Assembly (NCBI RefSeq): GCF_910591885.1
Contig: NC_063279.1
Coordinates: forward strand, 558,001 to 622,000
DNA length: 64,000 nt
From: Bombus terrestris
Taxonomy: Eukaryota; Arthropoda; Insecta; Hymenoptera; Apidae
Reading direction: 5' to 3'
The notes beneath the pieces were generated by a model. The model saw only the letters and a list, made by a program, of their open reading frames with translations. It was not told where the DNA came from and made no database searches. The stretch's first letter is position 1. Each line of letters begins with the position of its first letter. The translations under genes were made by a program, and so were the position numbers. Below are positions 26,200-39,360 of this stretch, piece after piece.

Positions 26200-28489
26200 G
26201 CTAAAAATACTCCTACAATTTACAACGCTAAAGACAATCTTGCTTTAACAAAGTTCACACGTTAGTTCCACCAAATTGGTATTTAATTCCCCTCTTTGAA
26301 ATTTACCTGCCGAATAATATTTCTATATACGCATATGTATATAACTTGAGCGAAATTTGAAGAGTTTATGTACTTTAGATTTTAAATTATTTCTATTTTT
26401 TAATATAAAGGGGAAAACATATGACGAAACGTATACAGCGGTGGACGCAATTTCTACAATTTCTCGCGATTTGAAATACTTTTCGAGCGAACAATAGCCG
26501 GTGTCTCGCGCGGCTTCCCGGTCCATCCTAACGGTTAATTTCACGGAAACGCTCGAGCAAGCCACCGAAAAGCAGCGCGATATGAAATTTATCCCTGCGT
26601 TCCACAATTTCATACAACTCGCATCGCTCATTACGCCGGCTTTTCCCGATAAAGAATAATTGTAACACGCTACCTTTTCTTACGAGTCGCACCGAAGAAA
26701 GATTCGAACGTAGTGCGGTTAAATACGACATTTCAGATTCGTCGATGTATATAAATTTTTAACGGTACTCGTCGGTACTGCGCCATTGTAAGTACGTATT
26801 TTATTGAATCGCGATAAAGAGAAAGGTAGTAGCTGCCGGTGAACCGTAAAGGAAGGGACAAAAGAAGTAACCGAAGTGTGCGATATAAACATGTTTAAGA
26901 TTAAATTAGTTTTACCGCGCCATTCCAACCGACGACCAATCCCACGTATTTATGAGATCGCCATTTTCACGGATATCCGAATCCTAGTTTATTTAAAATC
27001 GTTTCCTCTGAAGCGATATGCCATTCGTACACTTTCAGATTTTCCGGTTAATGTATCAATCAACGTTAAAACGTTGTCGCTTAAATGACATACTTTCTAC
27101 ATACTTGATATTTAAATTTGAGATCGACCATCGACGTAATCGATAAATTTTAGTTTTATCTTTCAACGTCCAAACAATTTTATTTTACCGATACTTGTTT
27201 CAATCTTTATAAATCGATGATGAATCTATACATCGGTACGATACAAAAATTCGTAAGTAAAGAAAACACGAAGAAATATTCCGTTTTATGGAACTAGGTA
27301 TGTTAAATACGAGTGATTTATTCTCATCTCGATGCTCGCTGTAACGCATCTATCGAATTACCAAAATCACGTGTCGCCAATTATCGTGGGAAATTGTATC
27401 CGAAGACGTTGGGAACTTGGGCCGTTTGTAATCGGAACCGCGAAGGTACGACAAAGGCAGTTCCACTTAAACGCGACGATTATCCCCGGAAGTCGGGATA
27501 AGCGAGAGTATCGCGGCAATTGTCGATCACGTACGACGAATCGATTCGTTTCCGTATTCCCGTTTGCGTCTTATTTTCCGTCGCGGCCCGGAAATGCAAC
27601 GAGCAGAGCCCGCCGACATTTACACCGACGCGATATCGATTTCGCGTTTCATAAAGGCGCCCGTCTCGGCGATTGTACCGCGGCGGAAACTTAACAGAGA
27701 CGGGTGAAAGAGCACGAACCAAGGTAGCCGAAGCGAGGGAAAGGGATTGGTCGAAGTGTATAGAGTGACACGATGGCTGATATAAAAAGAGGGAGGGGGA
27801 GAGATGGAAGAAACGAGCAAGGGTGGCGCGTATGGAGCGGGGTAAATAGCAACGAGACGCCAGCAAGCCTCGCAGCAAGCAAAGAAGAGACGTAGGGGAG
27901 GCTTATATCTATAGACAGGATGATGTATCGACTTGTAACCACACCGAGCGTTCGCGAGGGGGTAGTTATGTAATATTTATGGGCATCGTTCCATGTATTA
28001 TTCTGTTTGCAATGTTGTCTTTTTTTTTGTATATTACGGAGAGAGAAGCGAGAGAAACGCTGGATAGATGTTTCAAACTGAATATTTTAATTGAATACTG
28101 GATTTTCCGCATATTTATGGACACGTATCTTTGTAATATTTATGGATCTACTATTCCGCCTGCGGTGATTTTTCTTTCTATATGAAGAGTAGTAGATGGA
28201 AAGAACGCGATAAGTGAGCTGCGGATTTTTACGCAAACTTATATTTTTAAGAATATCGTTAACGACGCAAAGACGAGAAACTGGTTTTACCTACCGAGCA
28301 TCTCGGCAAAGCAAGCGCTATACTTTGCATATTTTATATATTTTTTTCGTATTTTGCGCATTTGGAACGCGAAAATTTTCTAGAAATCGATAGAAATCTT
28401 AAAAACTTAAAAAACTTTCGAAATATTGTTCGTCATGATACGCCGATATTTTTTGACTCGCAGAATCAAACTATCGACACCGTTTAGAC

Positions 28490-28990
28490 GAACGGCAAAA
28501 AGTATCGAAATAATAAAGAAGAAAATATGCAATAAACGCGTGCGAATAAACACGAAAAATACGTTGGAACGGAGAGAAGGCAAACAAATGCATAAACAAA
28601 GAATAGGGAAAATAGAAGCGTACAATTGTATACATCCCGTAGCAGGTAAAATACAGAACACGAAATACACGAAGCTACGTGGCGATATTCGCAGCAGCGA
28701 AACGCAGAAAAAGGGAAAATAAAGTGTACAAAAGGATACCAGACACAATCCCAGATAAAAACACTTACCTATACGTTCTAACCGAAAAAGAATCGGACTT
28801 GTGCGCGGAAATAAAAAAATCAGAAAATAGGAACTGATGTGCAAAAAGAAAAGAGAAGAACAACGAAAAAAGTTTCGATAAAAGAGAATTTTTTAAAAAC
28901 AGGGAACAAAGTCGCGAACGTAAGAAGAACGTAGTCCGACTGTATCGTGTATCGTAAGTATCGAAGTAAGAAACATATGAATAGATATAA
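28490..28990. other. A/G-rich skewed tract
   Basis: A purine-rich + strand produces a 145-codon hydrophobic minus-strand frame rich in F, I, L, C and S. The hydrophobicity follows from T-rich codons and is not evidence of a membrane protein. No splice or promoter signals were found. Confidence 0.6.
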
Positions 28991-30611
28991 TCAACGAATT
29001 AGAAATTAATAACGAAAAGAAACGCAATATCGCAAAGGTGTAAATGCGATACGATTCATCGCTGTTAGAAACAAAGCGGTACGTAAATAAAACAAGGAAT
29101 TCCTAATCATCGTAACGTAATAGCTGAGATCGAAACGTATCGATTTTCCCTCAGTGAAGTATAGTTTACGTATGGCGTGTGCTGCAATGCAGCCACTATT
29201 TATATCTGTATGTATGAACGAACGAAAATGGACGAAACGAGAATGGAATCGAAGATGCAACGGCGAAGAATCGAAAGATGTGAAAATTATGGAAGGAAAT
29301 AGAAACGTAAGAAGATGGACTGCACGAAGGGTAGATGCAGAGCAAAGCTAATTAGAGTTCGTACGATGCCAGCTCTCACAAGCTGCCGGATCGAGTATAC
29401 TTACTCTGCGGAAGGGGCTAGTTTCACTGGGATCGTGTGACTCGCTTCCGCGTCCTCTCGTGCCCCTCTACACTCTGTCGCGTTTGTTCGCACCTTCGAG
29501 ACTCTGTCGTCTCGATTTCTTATACAGAGAGGCAGCCGAAGCTTTGACAAAGCTTTCCACGGATGCCTAACCAGTAACCGTACCCTTTTCTTACCGACGG
29601 ATCATTTACCGCTTGAAATCGAGACAATTTTTTCAGCTTTCCTTCCAATAAAAGAACGCGCAAACACCGCTAAGAGGGTCGTTAAGCGTCGAGGCTTATC
29701 GTTCGACTCATCGAGCTTCTCTCGCGAGTATGACTACGTTAGCGACCTATTGACCGCCAACCTATCGACGAATATTGCGGCTTCGATGTTCGCTCGAGAT
29801 TACTTTTACGATTATGGAGGTTTCACCGGCTAGGCGGCTGAATAGTCCATTACAAATGATTAAGCTCGAAATTTGTGGCCAGGTCGCTCCATATTCCAGC
29901 ATGACGGCTAATAGTTTATACGGCGAGCAAAATTTTCAGACTTTTACGGTTCGGCGAATGCGATTCAACGCGGATGGATTTCATTTTGCGGGATTTTGAG
30001 AAAAGTCATTTGATAAGCGTTAACTGGTGTCGATAGAAAGCGCGAAGGTATCGGTATAATTCGAATAATGCGCGAAAAGTAGAAAAGAATTAGTTGCAGG
30101 AATTGCGATAGGAGGCAACGATGATGCACGAAATTTACGATATGCAGTGGCTCGTGAAAGTATTCCGAGGTGAATCGTAGGCGATGGTGCGTTTAAAGCA
30201 ACGACTCTTGACGTTTAACGAACAACGATTTATTGATAAACGATTTAACAGACGGAGTCAACAAATAACTGGTAACAATTAACAACTAACGATTGCCACC
30301 AAGAGTTCAATCGCAATGGCATCGAGGACTCGTTTATCTCACGGCTCGAGACAAACTGTCCTTTTGTTCCAGATCGAACGGATTCTTCCCTTCGTTGTCC
30401 ATCGATATCCCCGCTAGTTCCCCATGCGTTCATTACATGTACCGCGGTGGCTGTCGCGTGTGTGTCCTTCCGAGAATTCGGCGGAAGAGGCGTAGGGATA
30501 TCGATGGTACATTGGGCACGTCGATGTTGCGTTTCGTATCGCGAAGCCGTTGGAAAGTTCCGTGGCGAGTACCGCCACGATTCGAACACCTACGTATGGT
30601 AGAAAATTTTG

Positions 30612-30639
30612 ATGTACGTACATACATTCATACGTACAT
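30612..30639. repeat. Perfect inverted repeat, 9-bp arms, 10-bp spacer
   Basis: ATGTACGTA and TACGTACAT flank CATACATTCA. It is alternating purine-pyrimidine rich. Confidence 0.8.
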
Positions 30640-32489
30640 GTATCGCACGTGTTACAAAATAAAACGTTTTGAAATTTTATCGACGTTGTAACGAAACGGC
30701 AAGAACATCGTTTAATTGTACGATCTGTAGAAAGGACGTTGACGATAAATATCTCGTAGCTTTCTCTTTCGAAACTTTACCAGCTACGGTAATCGGGGCT
30801 CGTAACGGTGCTAAGGAAATTTTGAAATATTTCTTACGACGCACGCGATACGTTCGCAAAGAGTTTCGACAGCTGTTGGAATATTTTCATCAGCTGCCGT
30901 ACCTATTAATTCCTAACGATTGGATTTTTTCCCGACACACTCTTCGTTACACACTCTCTTTTTACGGTAATTGATTTCAACAGACGCAAGGAAATACCAC
31001 CGACACGCGTGAATAAATCGATTTCGCCCGAAACCAATTCAAATGGATTTGAAATATACCACCAGTATACGCGCGCGTAATAACGTTGAAATTTTCAAAC
31101 TAACAAATATTGGTGCAAACGCTTGTTCCATTGTTTCGTTATTGGGGCATCGTTCTTTGTACGTCTCGAATAAAGCATGGAAATTTTCACGACTAATTTT
31201 CAATACAACCGTGCCGGTCAAAAGTGTTTTAATTCGATCGGCATGTTTCGGCAAACTCCAATGGTCGATCACAAATTAAAAATATCGGAACTAAAAGTTT
31301 GGCTGCGCGTTCAACGAACTAAAGTTGCGCTTCATCGTACGATATCGTGATTTTAATTATCGAGAAAACCAACTGATTTTGTTCGTTTTACGAACGTTTT
31401 TGTTGGAAAAATGCTGCTATCCCTTTTGACACAAAAATATACAAAATTCTAATAAAAATCGATATTTCGTTTTACACCTGTCGCATCTGCAAAGTGGAAT
31501 ATTTGTACAAGAACGGTTCGTTTCGTCGAATACGAACGAGATAATAGTTTGTCGTGCTCTTTTTCAAAATATAACGGCGACGAAAGGAAACGTTATAGAA
31601 GCTCTTGGATCTTTAATTGCCATTTCTTTTCTTAAGATTCTTCGAGTCAACTGCGTTCGTGTCGCGTACCTCTTCGATTATCTTTCACTCGGTCGTTTCG
31701 CGATTCTTTGTCGCGACCAGCGAACGAGACTTGATAAAACACACAGGGTCCGTGTTTCTCTTGCCAACTGCGGCGTTTTCTTTCGCGAAAGATTTCAGGA
31801 TCTCTGGATCTCTCGAACTTCCGTCCCTCTTTATCGAACTTGTTTCACCTTTTTTATTTCACGACAGTTCTTTTTATTGCCTCTTTAACTACAGTTTTTT
31901 AAGTACTTATCCTCTTTCGAACTTTACGCGTGAATGTTAATCATTCGATAAGCTTGGGAGAAATTATACGAACGTTTCCCGTAAAATATGTATCTGTTTC
32001 TCGTATCTGCGAAGACAACGATATCGGATTCGAAATCTCTTTTCAACTTTTTCATGCTGTTGTTCTTCTTCTTTTCTTCCCGTTTAAGATCCTCGCTTCC
32101 ATCGGTGCAGCGACGTTGGTGCAAGTTTCTAATATCGCTTTCGAATATCGTAACTTTTCTTCCTTACGGATGTGATTGGAAATATAGCCTCCTGTAAATC
32201 CGTATATCGTTGCATCTAACCGGCTGTTTACATTTTCCACTATTCTATATCAAACGACATTAGTTTTTACTCGTAAGGTGAAATCAACAAAAGCGATATT
32301 TTTCGTTATCTTCGTGCGAACTCGATGCATTGGAAGAATTAAACGTTTGATAAAAATCTAAATATATTTCCAGAGATATAAAAATGATATCTTTTTAAAT
32401 TCCGGCCATTTCGCGACTTCCGACGATAATTCAAACAATTATTCTGCCATGACCCTCGTGAAATTTAAACTCTCGTTCTTATAATATTA

Positions 32490-32720
32490 TTTATGAACCC
32501 CGAGGACCCTCTTACGCTGATACACCCATCAGCGGTTCCGCTGGTTTCTTCGCTTCTGACTTTGTAGTTGAAAGTCTTTGCGCCCGCTTACTCTCCCTCG
32601 AAACAACCCCGACAACCCGTAATTTTCACGAACAGGTGTCGACCGCATTAAGAAGTCACAATGCCGGGGTTACGAACCATTAAATTGACGGTTTATTTTA
32701 CCAAACAAAGGGCTCGCTTT
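32490..32720. promoter_or_regulatory. GC-richer block, candidate conserved noncoding element
   Basis: The block contains CAGGTGTCGAC (E-box CAGGTG at 32634) and CCATTAAATTG (32678) between GC-rich segments, within AT-rich flanks. It contains no open frame of note on either strand. Function is inferred only from the motif mix and the composition contrast. Confidence 0.2.
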
Positions 32721-35700
32721 CCCCCTGATTTCGAAGCTTCTGATTCTCAGTTATTTCTCTGGTTGGTATACGAGCACGATTTACAGCATCTCGATCCTTA
32801 ACGTTCGACACGATCTCGCTTATTTCCGCGGTTTTCACCTTTCCTTTGCTTTCCTTCACTGCCACATAGCTACGACGTTCGTCAAGTTTTTGACTTTAGC
32901 GCGATATTGCCACTAAGAAGCAGAAATATTTCGATAGAAAATTAGTTAAAACTGAAAACATGCCGTTAGATAAAATTTCTTATTTCGTTCCGCGATTGTA
33001 GATTCCACGATTTTGTAGAAATAACGATCGAACGCATTCCGATATCACGTCCGAAATATGATTTTCGTGCGAGCCCGTATTTTTTCTACCGGCTCTCTTT
33101 TTACGCGAGAGCTTTATCACAGCGAAATAGAACGAATCCTAGAAATTGAACGAGAGTAAACTATCCCTTTTGAACGCGTTGCATACTCGTACTCGTTCGT
33201 CGCGTTGCGTCCGACGAATACGATTTTGAAAATGTCACCAAGTACGTGACAATTTTTATGCAAATACGCGTTCGTCCGTTGACAAATATATAGCGACCTC
33301 GGTTTTTCGAACCAACGTTTTTTTTTTTCCACCATTCGCGGTTTTATACCCGACCCTCGGGCTACCTCAGTTTTACAAGGTTCGTTTTTATTTTACGACG
33401 AGTAAAACGAGAGAACTTTCTATAAGTTATTAGTATGCACGATAAAAACATCCGCGATGTCAAAGATTTATTACCATATTCGAAAATATGCTCGATGGCA
33501 AATGGAAAGGATCGCTTGCTTCGATTACTTTTCAATGTACACGTACTGATAAACGTACTAATAAAATGGCGAGGAAAGCGGGATTTCTAGGAAAATTTCT
33601 AAATCGCCTAATATTTAGAAAAAGGAGGAAGACAGAAAATCGTAAAATTGTAAAATCGTTTAAAGACGTAAAGACAAATATATTTATCAAACTATTACGA
33701 TACAAGGTATTGACAGATCGATAAACATGAAACAACGAGGTTGAACGGAATAATTTTGACTTAGGTATAACGCAAGTGTCAAGAAATGCGTTAAAACGAA
33801 TTATCGACTGCCACGCTATGTCTGAAAAGGCAAAATACCTATTAATAACTAGTTCCGTAGACGAAACAAAGAGCGTACGTTCCTCGCCACGTTCCATACC
33901 ATTCGAAAGAAATTTACGGCGCATAGTAAATTCCAAAGAGTACACTCGCCACGTACCAAGGAACTTGGAACTTGGACGTGTCTTAAGGATTCCATCGACA
34001 TACGGGTAGAAAATGTTCCATTGTTAACCTAGAGGCTAAAATCCTTTGAAAGAAAGAAAACTGGAGAGAAGAAAGGATCTAAAGTCTTTTGTAGTTCATT
34101 GTGCGCAACATGCGCAAACTGTAGACCGAAGTTAATAAAATAGTATATACATAATACATACATGGTATATCGAGCGATTGGCGAACGATCCTATAAAACG
34201 GTAGCGATCCTCGTTGTCTGCATACGGATACTAATTAATCAGTATATAAATGAAATAGATAATAAATGCAGTGGTGTACAAATACTCGTAACGATATTAT
34301 TTCGCTACATTCTGTTGGATAAAAGTCCGAGAGGAAAAATGAATCATCGATAAGAAAATGCCAAAGAGCGAATAAATATACGTGGAATATACTAGTCGTA
34401 GTTGAAGCGAGAATAGGTCTAACGCGGGCTAACGGGCTGATGGATCACGCCACCATTTTCTATGGCGAATTACGCGAACACGTCGATCGGTGAACAGGCG
34501 AATACTAATTGCAGCTTTTCAAGCATTGGCGTCATTATCGTGGTTCGGTGGTGGTTCACGCGTTTCTCCTTTGGAATGCTTTGAGGTTCGTCGGATCAGC
34601 TATTTAAAATCCAGCTATGCGGTCTCGATAACCGGCCCTTGCCCAACGGGCGTAATTACAGCGAACCGTTCGAGTTTATTATGCTCCTTTGAAGATCGTA
34701 ACGAGCATCCCGCAGCTAACCGTACGACGCTTCTAATCGAGATCTATCTTCGTTTCAGACGTTTCTTCGATTCCGTGATGCAACCTCGCTCAACGCGTCG
34801 CGTCATATATCATCCATTCTCGGTCTCCTTTCCCCTTTCTCCTTTCTTCTTTCCCCTTTTTCCTTTCTTTCGTCGATGCGCTCCTTATTTTTACGCGTAC
34901 AACGAGCTGTAGTTTTCGTCAAACGTACCAGACACCGATCGAAGCTCGTTTCCAGTCGTTGATTCGATCGACCGCTAAACACGAATATATCGATTCCATA
35001 TGCAAAGACCACGGGCAAACATCGTCATAAGTCAGCCTTGCTATTTCTTACAGAAAAGTAGTTTTAAGATTCGCTAAATTGAAAAACATTGTTTATATTT
35101 GCTTCTAAAATCCCCTTCAAAAAATTTATAAGTATCGCAATATCGGATCTACTGAAATATCGTTTGCCTTAACCGCGTTGAACGTTATAGAAATTTTATA
35201 TGTTCTACTCAGGCAGCCGCAACAGATCGACGCTACAGAGAGATTGACATTACATCATAATATTTATTTTTTGCCAAATGTTATATCGTATTTACGCACT
35301 GTTTTCCCCGACAATGTTATCCAAATGATCAACATCGTCGAACATTTTTCGATCCATGAAATTTATCTTATTTCGTTCATTCTACAAAAATTTAGTAATT
35401 CAGAGTTAGTGGTCACCGACGGCCATTGCTCCGGTCAACGTGTTTAATAATTATATCCTAGGCATTCGTAAAAAGTCGTCAACTAATCAGCTATTTTCGG
35501 ATAACTTAAAATTCTGCTCTTTGATCTTAAAGTGAGGTCAAAACGAGAAGGTGAAGAAAAATGTGTTTATCGAGTTTTATACCTGTGATCTTCATATACT
35601 ATAGGAATATATCTGTCGTCGCATAAATGTCGCTTTTCGACAAATCACTGCGAATTTACATTCGGCGATCGTTTTTGTTTGTATATTCCCACTGCAGTCT

Positions 35701-36130
35701 ATTATTGATCGGAGTCGAAACTTCGTATCCCGCAGTCCTTATTGATGATTACGATAAAATTAATTTCAATATTTCAAAATACTACGACAATTTGCCGTAG
35801 ATAAATATGCCAAAGTATACGAATGTTTGACAGTACGATACTTCGTTAACGTAACAAATCATTATCATCGTAAATAAAGTTTTAGTAGCGGACGCACTTG
35901 CTTGAAATAAATCTGTCGATTTTACTCGCTTCTACGTACCTACATAATCTGTACACGATGAAATTTTCGTGTACATAACGGTACATACAGTGTTATGCAA
36001 ATTTATAAATCCGGTAATCTGCGAAAATTATAATAGATGCAAATTTCATTATGCAACGGAGAATGTATGCTAAACAATGTGGTAAATAAAGAAGTATGTT
36101 GAAAAAATAAAATTATTCATAAGAAAGGGT

Positions 36131-36158
36131 GAACGAAAGAAAGAAAGAAAAAAGGGAG
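36131..36158. repeat. GAAA-rich purine tract
   Basis: Repeated GAAA units inside a longer purine-rich stretch. Confidence 0.8.
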
Positions 36159-38368
36159 GCAGAAATTAAACAGCAGCAGATAATTCTTTGTTTTAACGAA
36201 TATCGTGCTGCGCGAAGACTTTAACGAAAAGAAAGAGGAATAAGAATAAAATTGAATAAAAATGAAGAGAAACAATTACGAAGCGATTTGTGGAATGGAA
36301 AAACGGATGTCGCATGCGATTTAGCTACACAGAGAACGACCCATGCTCGTGTAACAAAAGTACAAAGTTGCAGAATATTTCCGAACAAAGGAGAAAGAAA
36401 TATAAATGAATGTAAAATGCGTTACGAATATAACGAATTCCTATCGAAGAATTTCCTAGCGATTAAAAAGTATGAAAATTTATGTTTGCCTACATCGAAA
36501 TTTTTAATATTCGCATATTTTTCGTCTACCGTATTTGTAAAATTAATTCCGACGTTGATAAACAATTTCGACGAGATAAAAGGATTAAAAATAAATTTGG
36601 TATTCGGTAAAATATTATTAGAATTCGATATTTCAGTATCAACGATCCCATAGCGTTTTACGTGTAACGCGACAACATAGAAAGAAATGAAAATTATCTC
36701 CATAAAAATTATCTGGCTTTGAATGACGTTTAATTAAAGTTCAAAAAGTACACGCAAAAATGCGCATACAGAAAACTCACAAAGGCAAGGTAATTAAGCG
36801 TAAGATTTCGTGTCTATCGTAAGCACATCGCTGGAAGCGATCTCTGCATCTTTTACACAGTTGCTTTTAAACGGTGCAACGTAGTACGAGTACTCGACGT
36901 CAGGAGCATCGAGTTAAACCGGATTTACGATATACAAGATCGTTTCGCCGTCTTCGAGAACGTTGCGCGTACTCGGAATCGGTAGTTACTTATTCGCGAG
37001 GAAAATCCCGTTGAATTCTAGCGCCTGGTTGATATTTTCCAACTCTCCGAACTAGCACTTCCTCCAGAGTTAGCCCGCGGATAATATTTTTCAAAGTGTC
37101 CGAGTAATTTCAGTTTGGACGTTCGAAGCGTTATTTCTACATTGTTCGATTTGGATAATCGATAATAACATATTCGTACTACGCGCAAGATATTTCTTCG
37201 ATAATCCGATGTTCAGATTTCCCATATTTTCCAACCGTTGAACTTTATCGATCGATATAATCGTGACAATCGTGTCTAGTTACACTGCCAATGAAATTTC
37301 AAAATCTTTCGCAGTACTTATATTCGCAAGAAAGAGTCAGCGTAAATGCTCTCGTGAAATTTATACCGTCGCCGACGATGATATTTATACGTATAACGTG
37401 ATGCGCAACTTGATGCCGAAACAAACACCGTATCCATTCCCATAAACAGTCACAAGGTGGAATGCAACAGTTGTTCCAAGATATTTGAATAACTTATCCC
37501 ATCCATCTTATAAATCGTTATATAAGTTGCGTGTAGAGTCGAAACCGAGCACCGCGAATCTCGCGTAAGTTCTATTTCCTGTTGCCTGAAATTGTGGTTT
37601 GTCGGTTTCGCGCGACTTGGTCGGTTTCGTTGTTGCTCGTCAGGAAACAAGATGCAACAAAGATGGAACGAAAACCGGCCAGTTCTTTTTAACGAGGTCC
37701 TGCTCCCTTCCGCCGTTGACTTCCGATCGATGCTCGAAGAAACTTGCAGCTTCCTGTTGCTTCAACTTTTCCCGAAAAGAGAGAAGTTGAGCCTCGATGC
37801 GGAAGGAAGGAAGCTTGCTCGCTTCTGGCTCGTTCGAACGAACCGACGCGATCGAAGGACGCGTAATTTACCGCCATGCTTACCGTACTCGTCAGAAGAT
37901 TAAACTACGAAAGAGCGACGTGCGGCTTAATCGTAATAATTTCAATTACTTGCACAGCCAGACGAAGGAACGACGCTCGATATCAAGATGAAAAGCGAAA
38001 CGTCGAAGGACGCGAATTTCCTTCTTTCTATTTTCTTTCATCGAAAAATTATCAACTGGAAGACTGGAAGAATTTGAAAATTTCTCTCTCGTGTTTCGAA
38101 CAAGTTGAACACTGTGTTAATTCGTTCAATTCGTTCGATTCCGACAAAGGACGATCGTTTTGCGGAAAAAACTTTCTTCCTCTTCGTCTTCTTCGGGTTT
38201 CCTCTTTTTCTCTATTTATTCTTACGGAAAAATTGCTCGTCACGAACCGTTCACTTAATATAGGTAGATGCGCATCTCTGCAGTTTTATGCCATGCAGTT
38301 CGCATGCATATACGGCGCTCCGTATGAAATGCATCTCTGGAAAATGAGAAATTCCTAGTGGCGGAAGA

Positions 38369-38398
38369 GGGGAAAAGGGAAAAGGGAAAAGGGAAAGG
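38369..38398. repeat. (GGGAAAA)n repeat
   Basis: Four near-perfect GGGAAAA units, purine-only. Regularly spaced G-triplets could allow a G-quadruplex on the + strand. Confidence 0.85.
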
Positions 38399-38699
38399 TA
38401 TGAAACTAAACTGAATTTTCTAGTAAACGATTTCATTGATTCTTAATAATTCAAGAAAAATCAAATGGCGAAACGTACGCGTTTAATACGACGCAAGTGC
38501 GTCGTCTCTCGTTCGATATTCCAAATTGTTCGTGGTTGCTCGCTATTTAAATTCGATCGAAATGAAAATCAACGAGACGACGCAGACAGGATGACGTTGT
38601 CAGAAACGTTAGAAAATTCATTGCAATAATTTCAATAATTACCAGTGGGAAACTATTGGAGTAAAAGTTACTCGAGCGTTGGAGAACGAAACACTCATG

Positions 38700-38910
38700 A
38701 CGGAGGAAAAAGACATGGGCGGAGAAGAGAGGCGGTTTAATTTCGTAAAGATACCTCAGCCGTTTGCGGTTTCTTGTTTCGGGATGAATACCGAGGGAAC
38801 GCGAACTCCGTTGACGATATTTAAATGCTAAGCAGCTCCGCGAACTACCGTTTCACCGACTTCTGACCTCTCCACTAGGACAGCATAACCTCGGAATACG
38901 TTTAAAATCA
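38700..38910. promoter_or_regulatory. GC-richer block with CACCTG and a TGCTAAGCA palindrome
   Basis: ATGCTAAGCAGC (about 38825-38836) contains the near-palindrome TGCTAAGCA, a Maf half-site-like word. A CACCTG E-box follows at about 38910. The block is GC-rich and lacks a protein-like frame. Regulatory role is inferred and weak. Confidence 0.18.
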
Positions 38911-39340
38911 CCTGCTCTCTTCTTCTTGCTCCGTCGTTCCTTGTCTCGTCGTTACTCTAAGTCTTATCTGTTAAACATCGGCCTTTGAAATTCCAATTTG
39001 AACGAAATGACTGAAAAAAGAATTCGCGCCGGTTCTCCTGACTGTAAACCGTGTCCTCGCTGATTATAGGAAGACTGTGGAAAAAGGAGAATCTGTCGCT
39101 TGGAACCTGGCTCCTCCCCACGGCGACACTATCGACTCTTAATTTGTAGTCCACACACGTGTAAATGATTCTAGACGAAATATTACGACGATAAAAATAA
39201 AGAAGTAATTTGTACGAAAATCGAGGACTCTTAAAAATTTCATATTTGCCTATAAACTTACAAATAATTTAAATAAGTCTCTTGACCCAAACGTAGATGA
39301 AGCGAAGTTCCATGTTTTCACGTGCAACGGCACTCGAAAC

Positions 39341-39360
39341 TTTAATTAATTAATTAAATT
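39341..39360. repeat. (TTAA)n run with overlapping TAATTA cores
   Basis: TTTAATTAATTAATTAAATT. It is either simple repeat or overlapping homeodomain sites; no further context decides. Confidence 0.75.

Larger units (their letters stand above)
23767..32489. other. No supported gene; skewed tracts and short repeats
   Basis: Purine-rich tracts dominate 24090-24800, 27690-27900 and 28490-29350. A GC-rich, C/T-rich block at 29360-29720 could be a promoter or a conserved element but has no exon. Frames at 27332-27694, 30293-30691 and elsewhere look like chance. Inverted repeats at 26177 and 30612 are listed separately. Confidence 0.5.

Noticed and set aside
28407..28844. 145-codon hydrophobic minus frame resembling a multi-pass membrane protein
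   Set aside because: It is opposite a purine-rich tract, so T-rich codons (F, L, I, C, S) are forced; there is no other gene signal.
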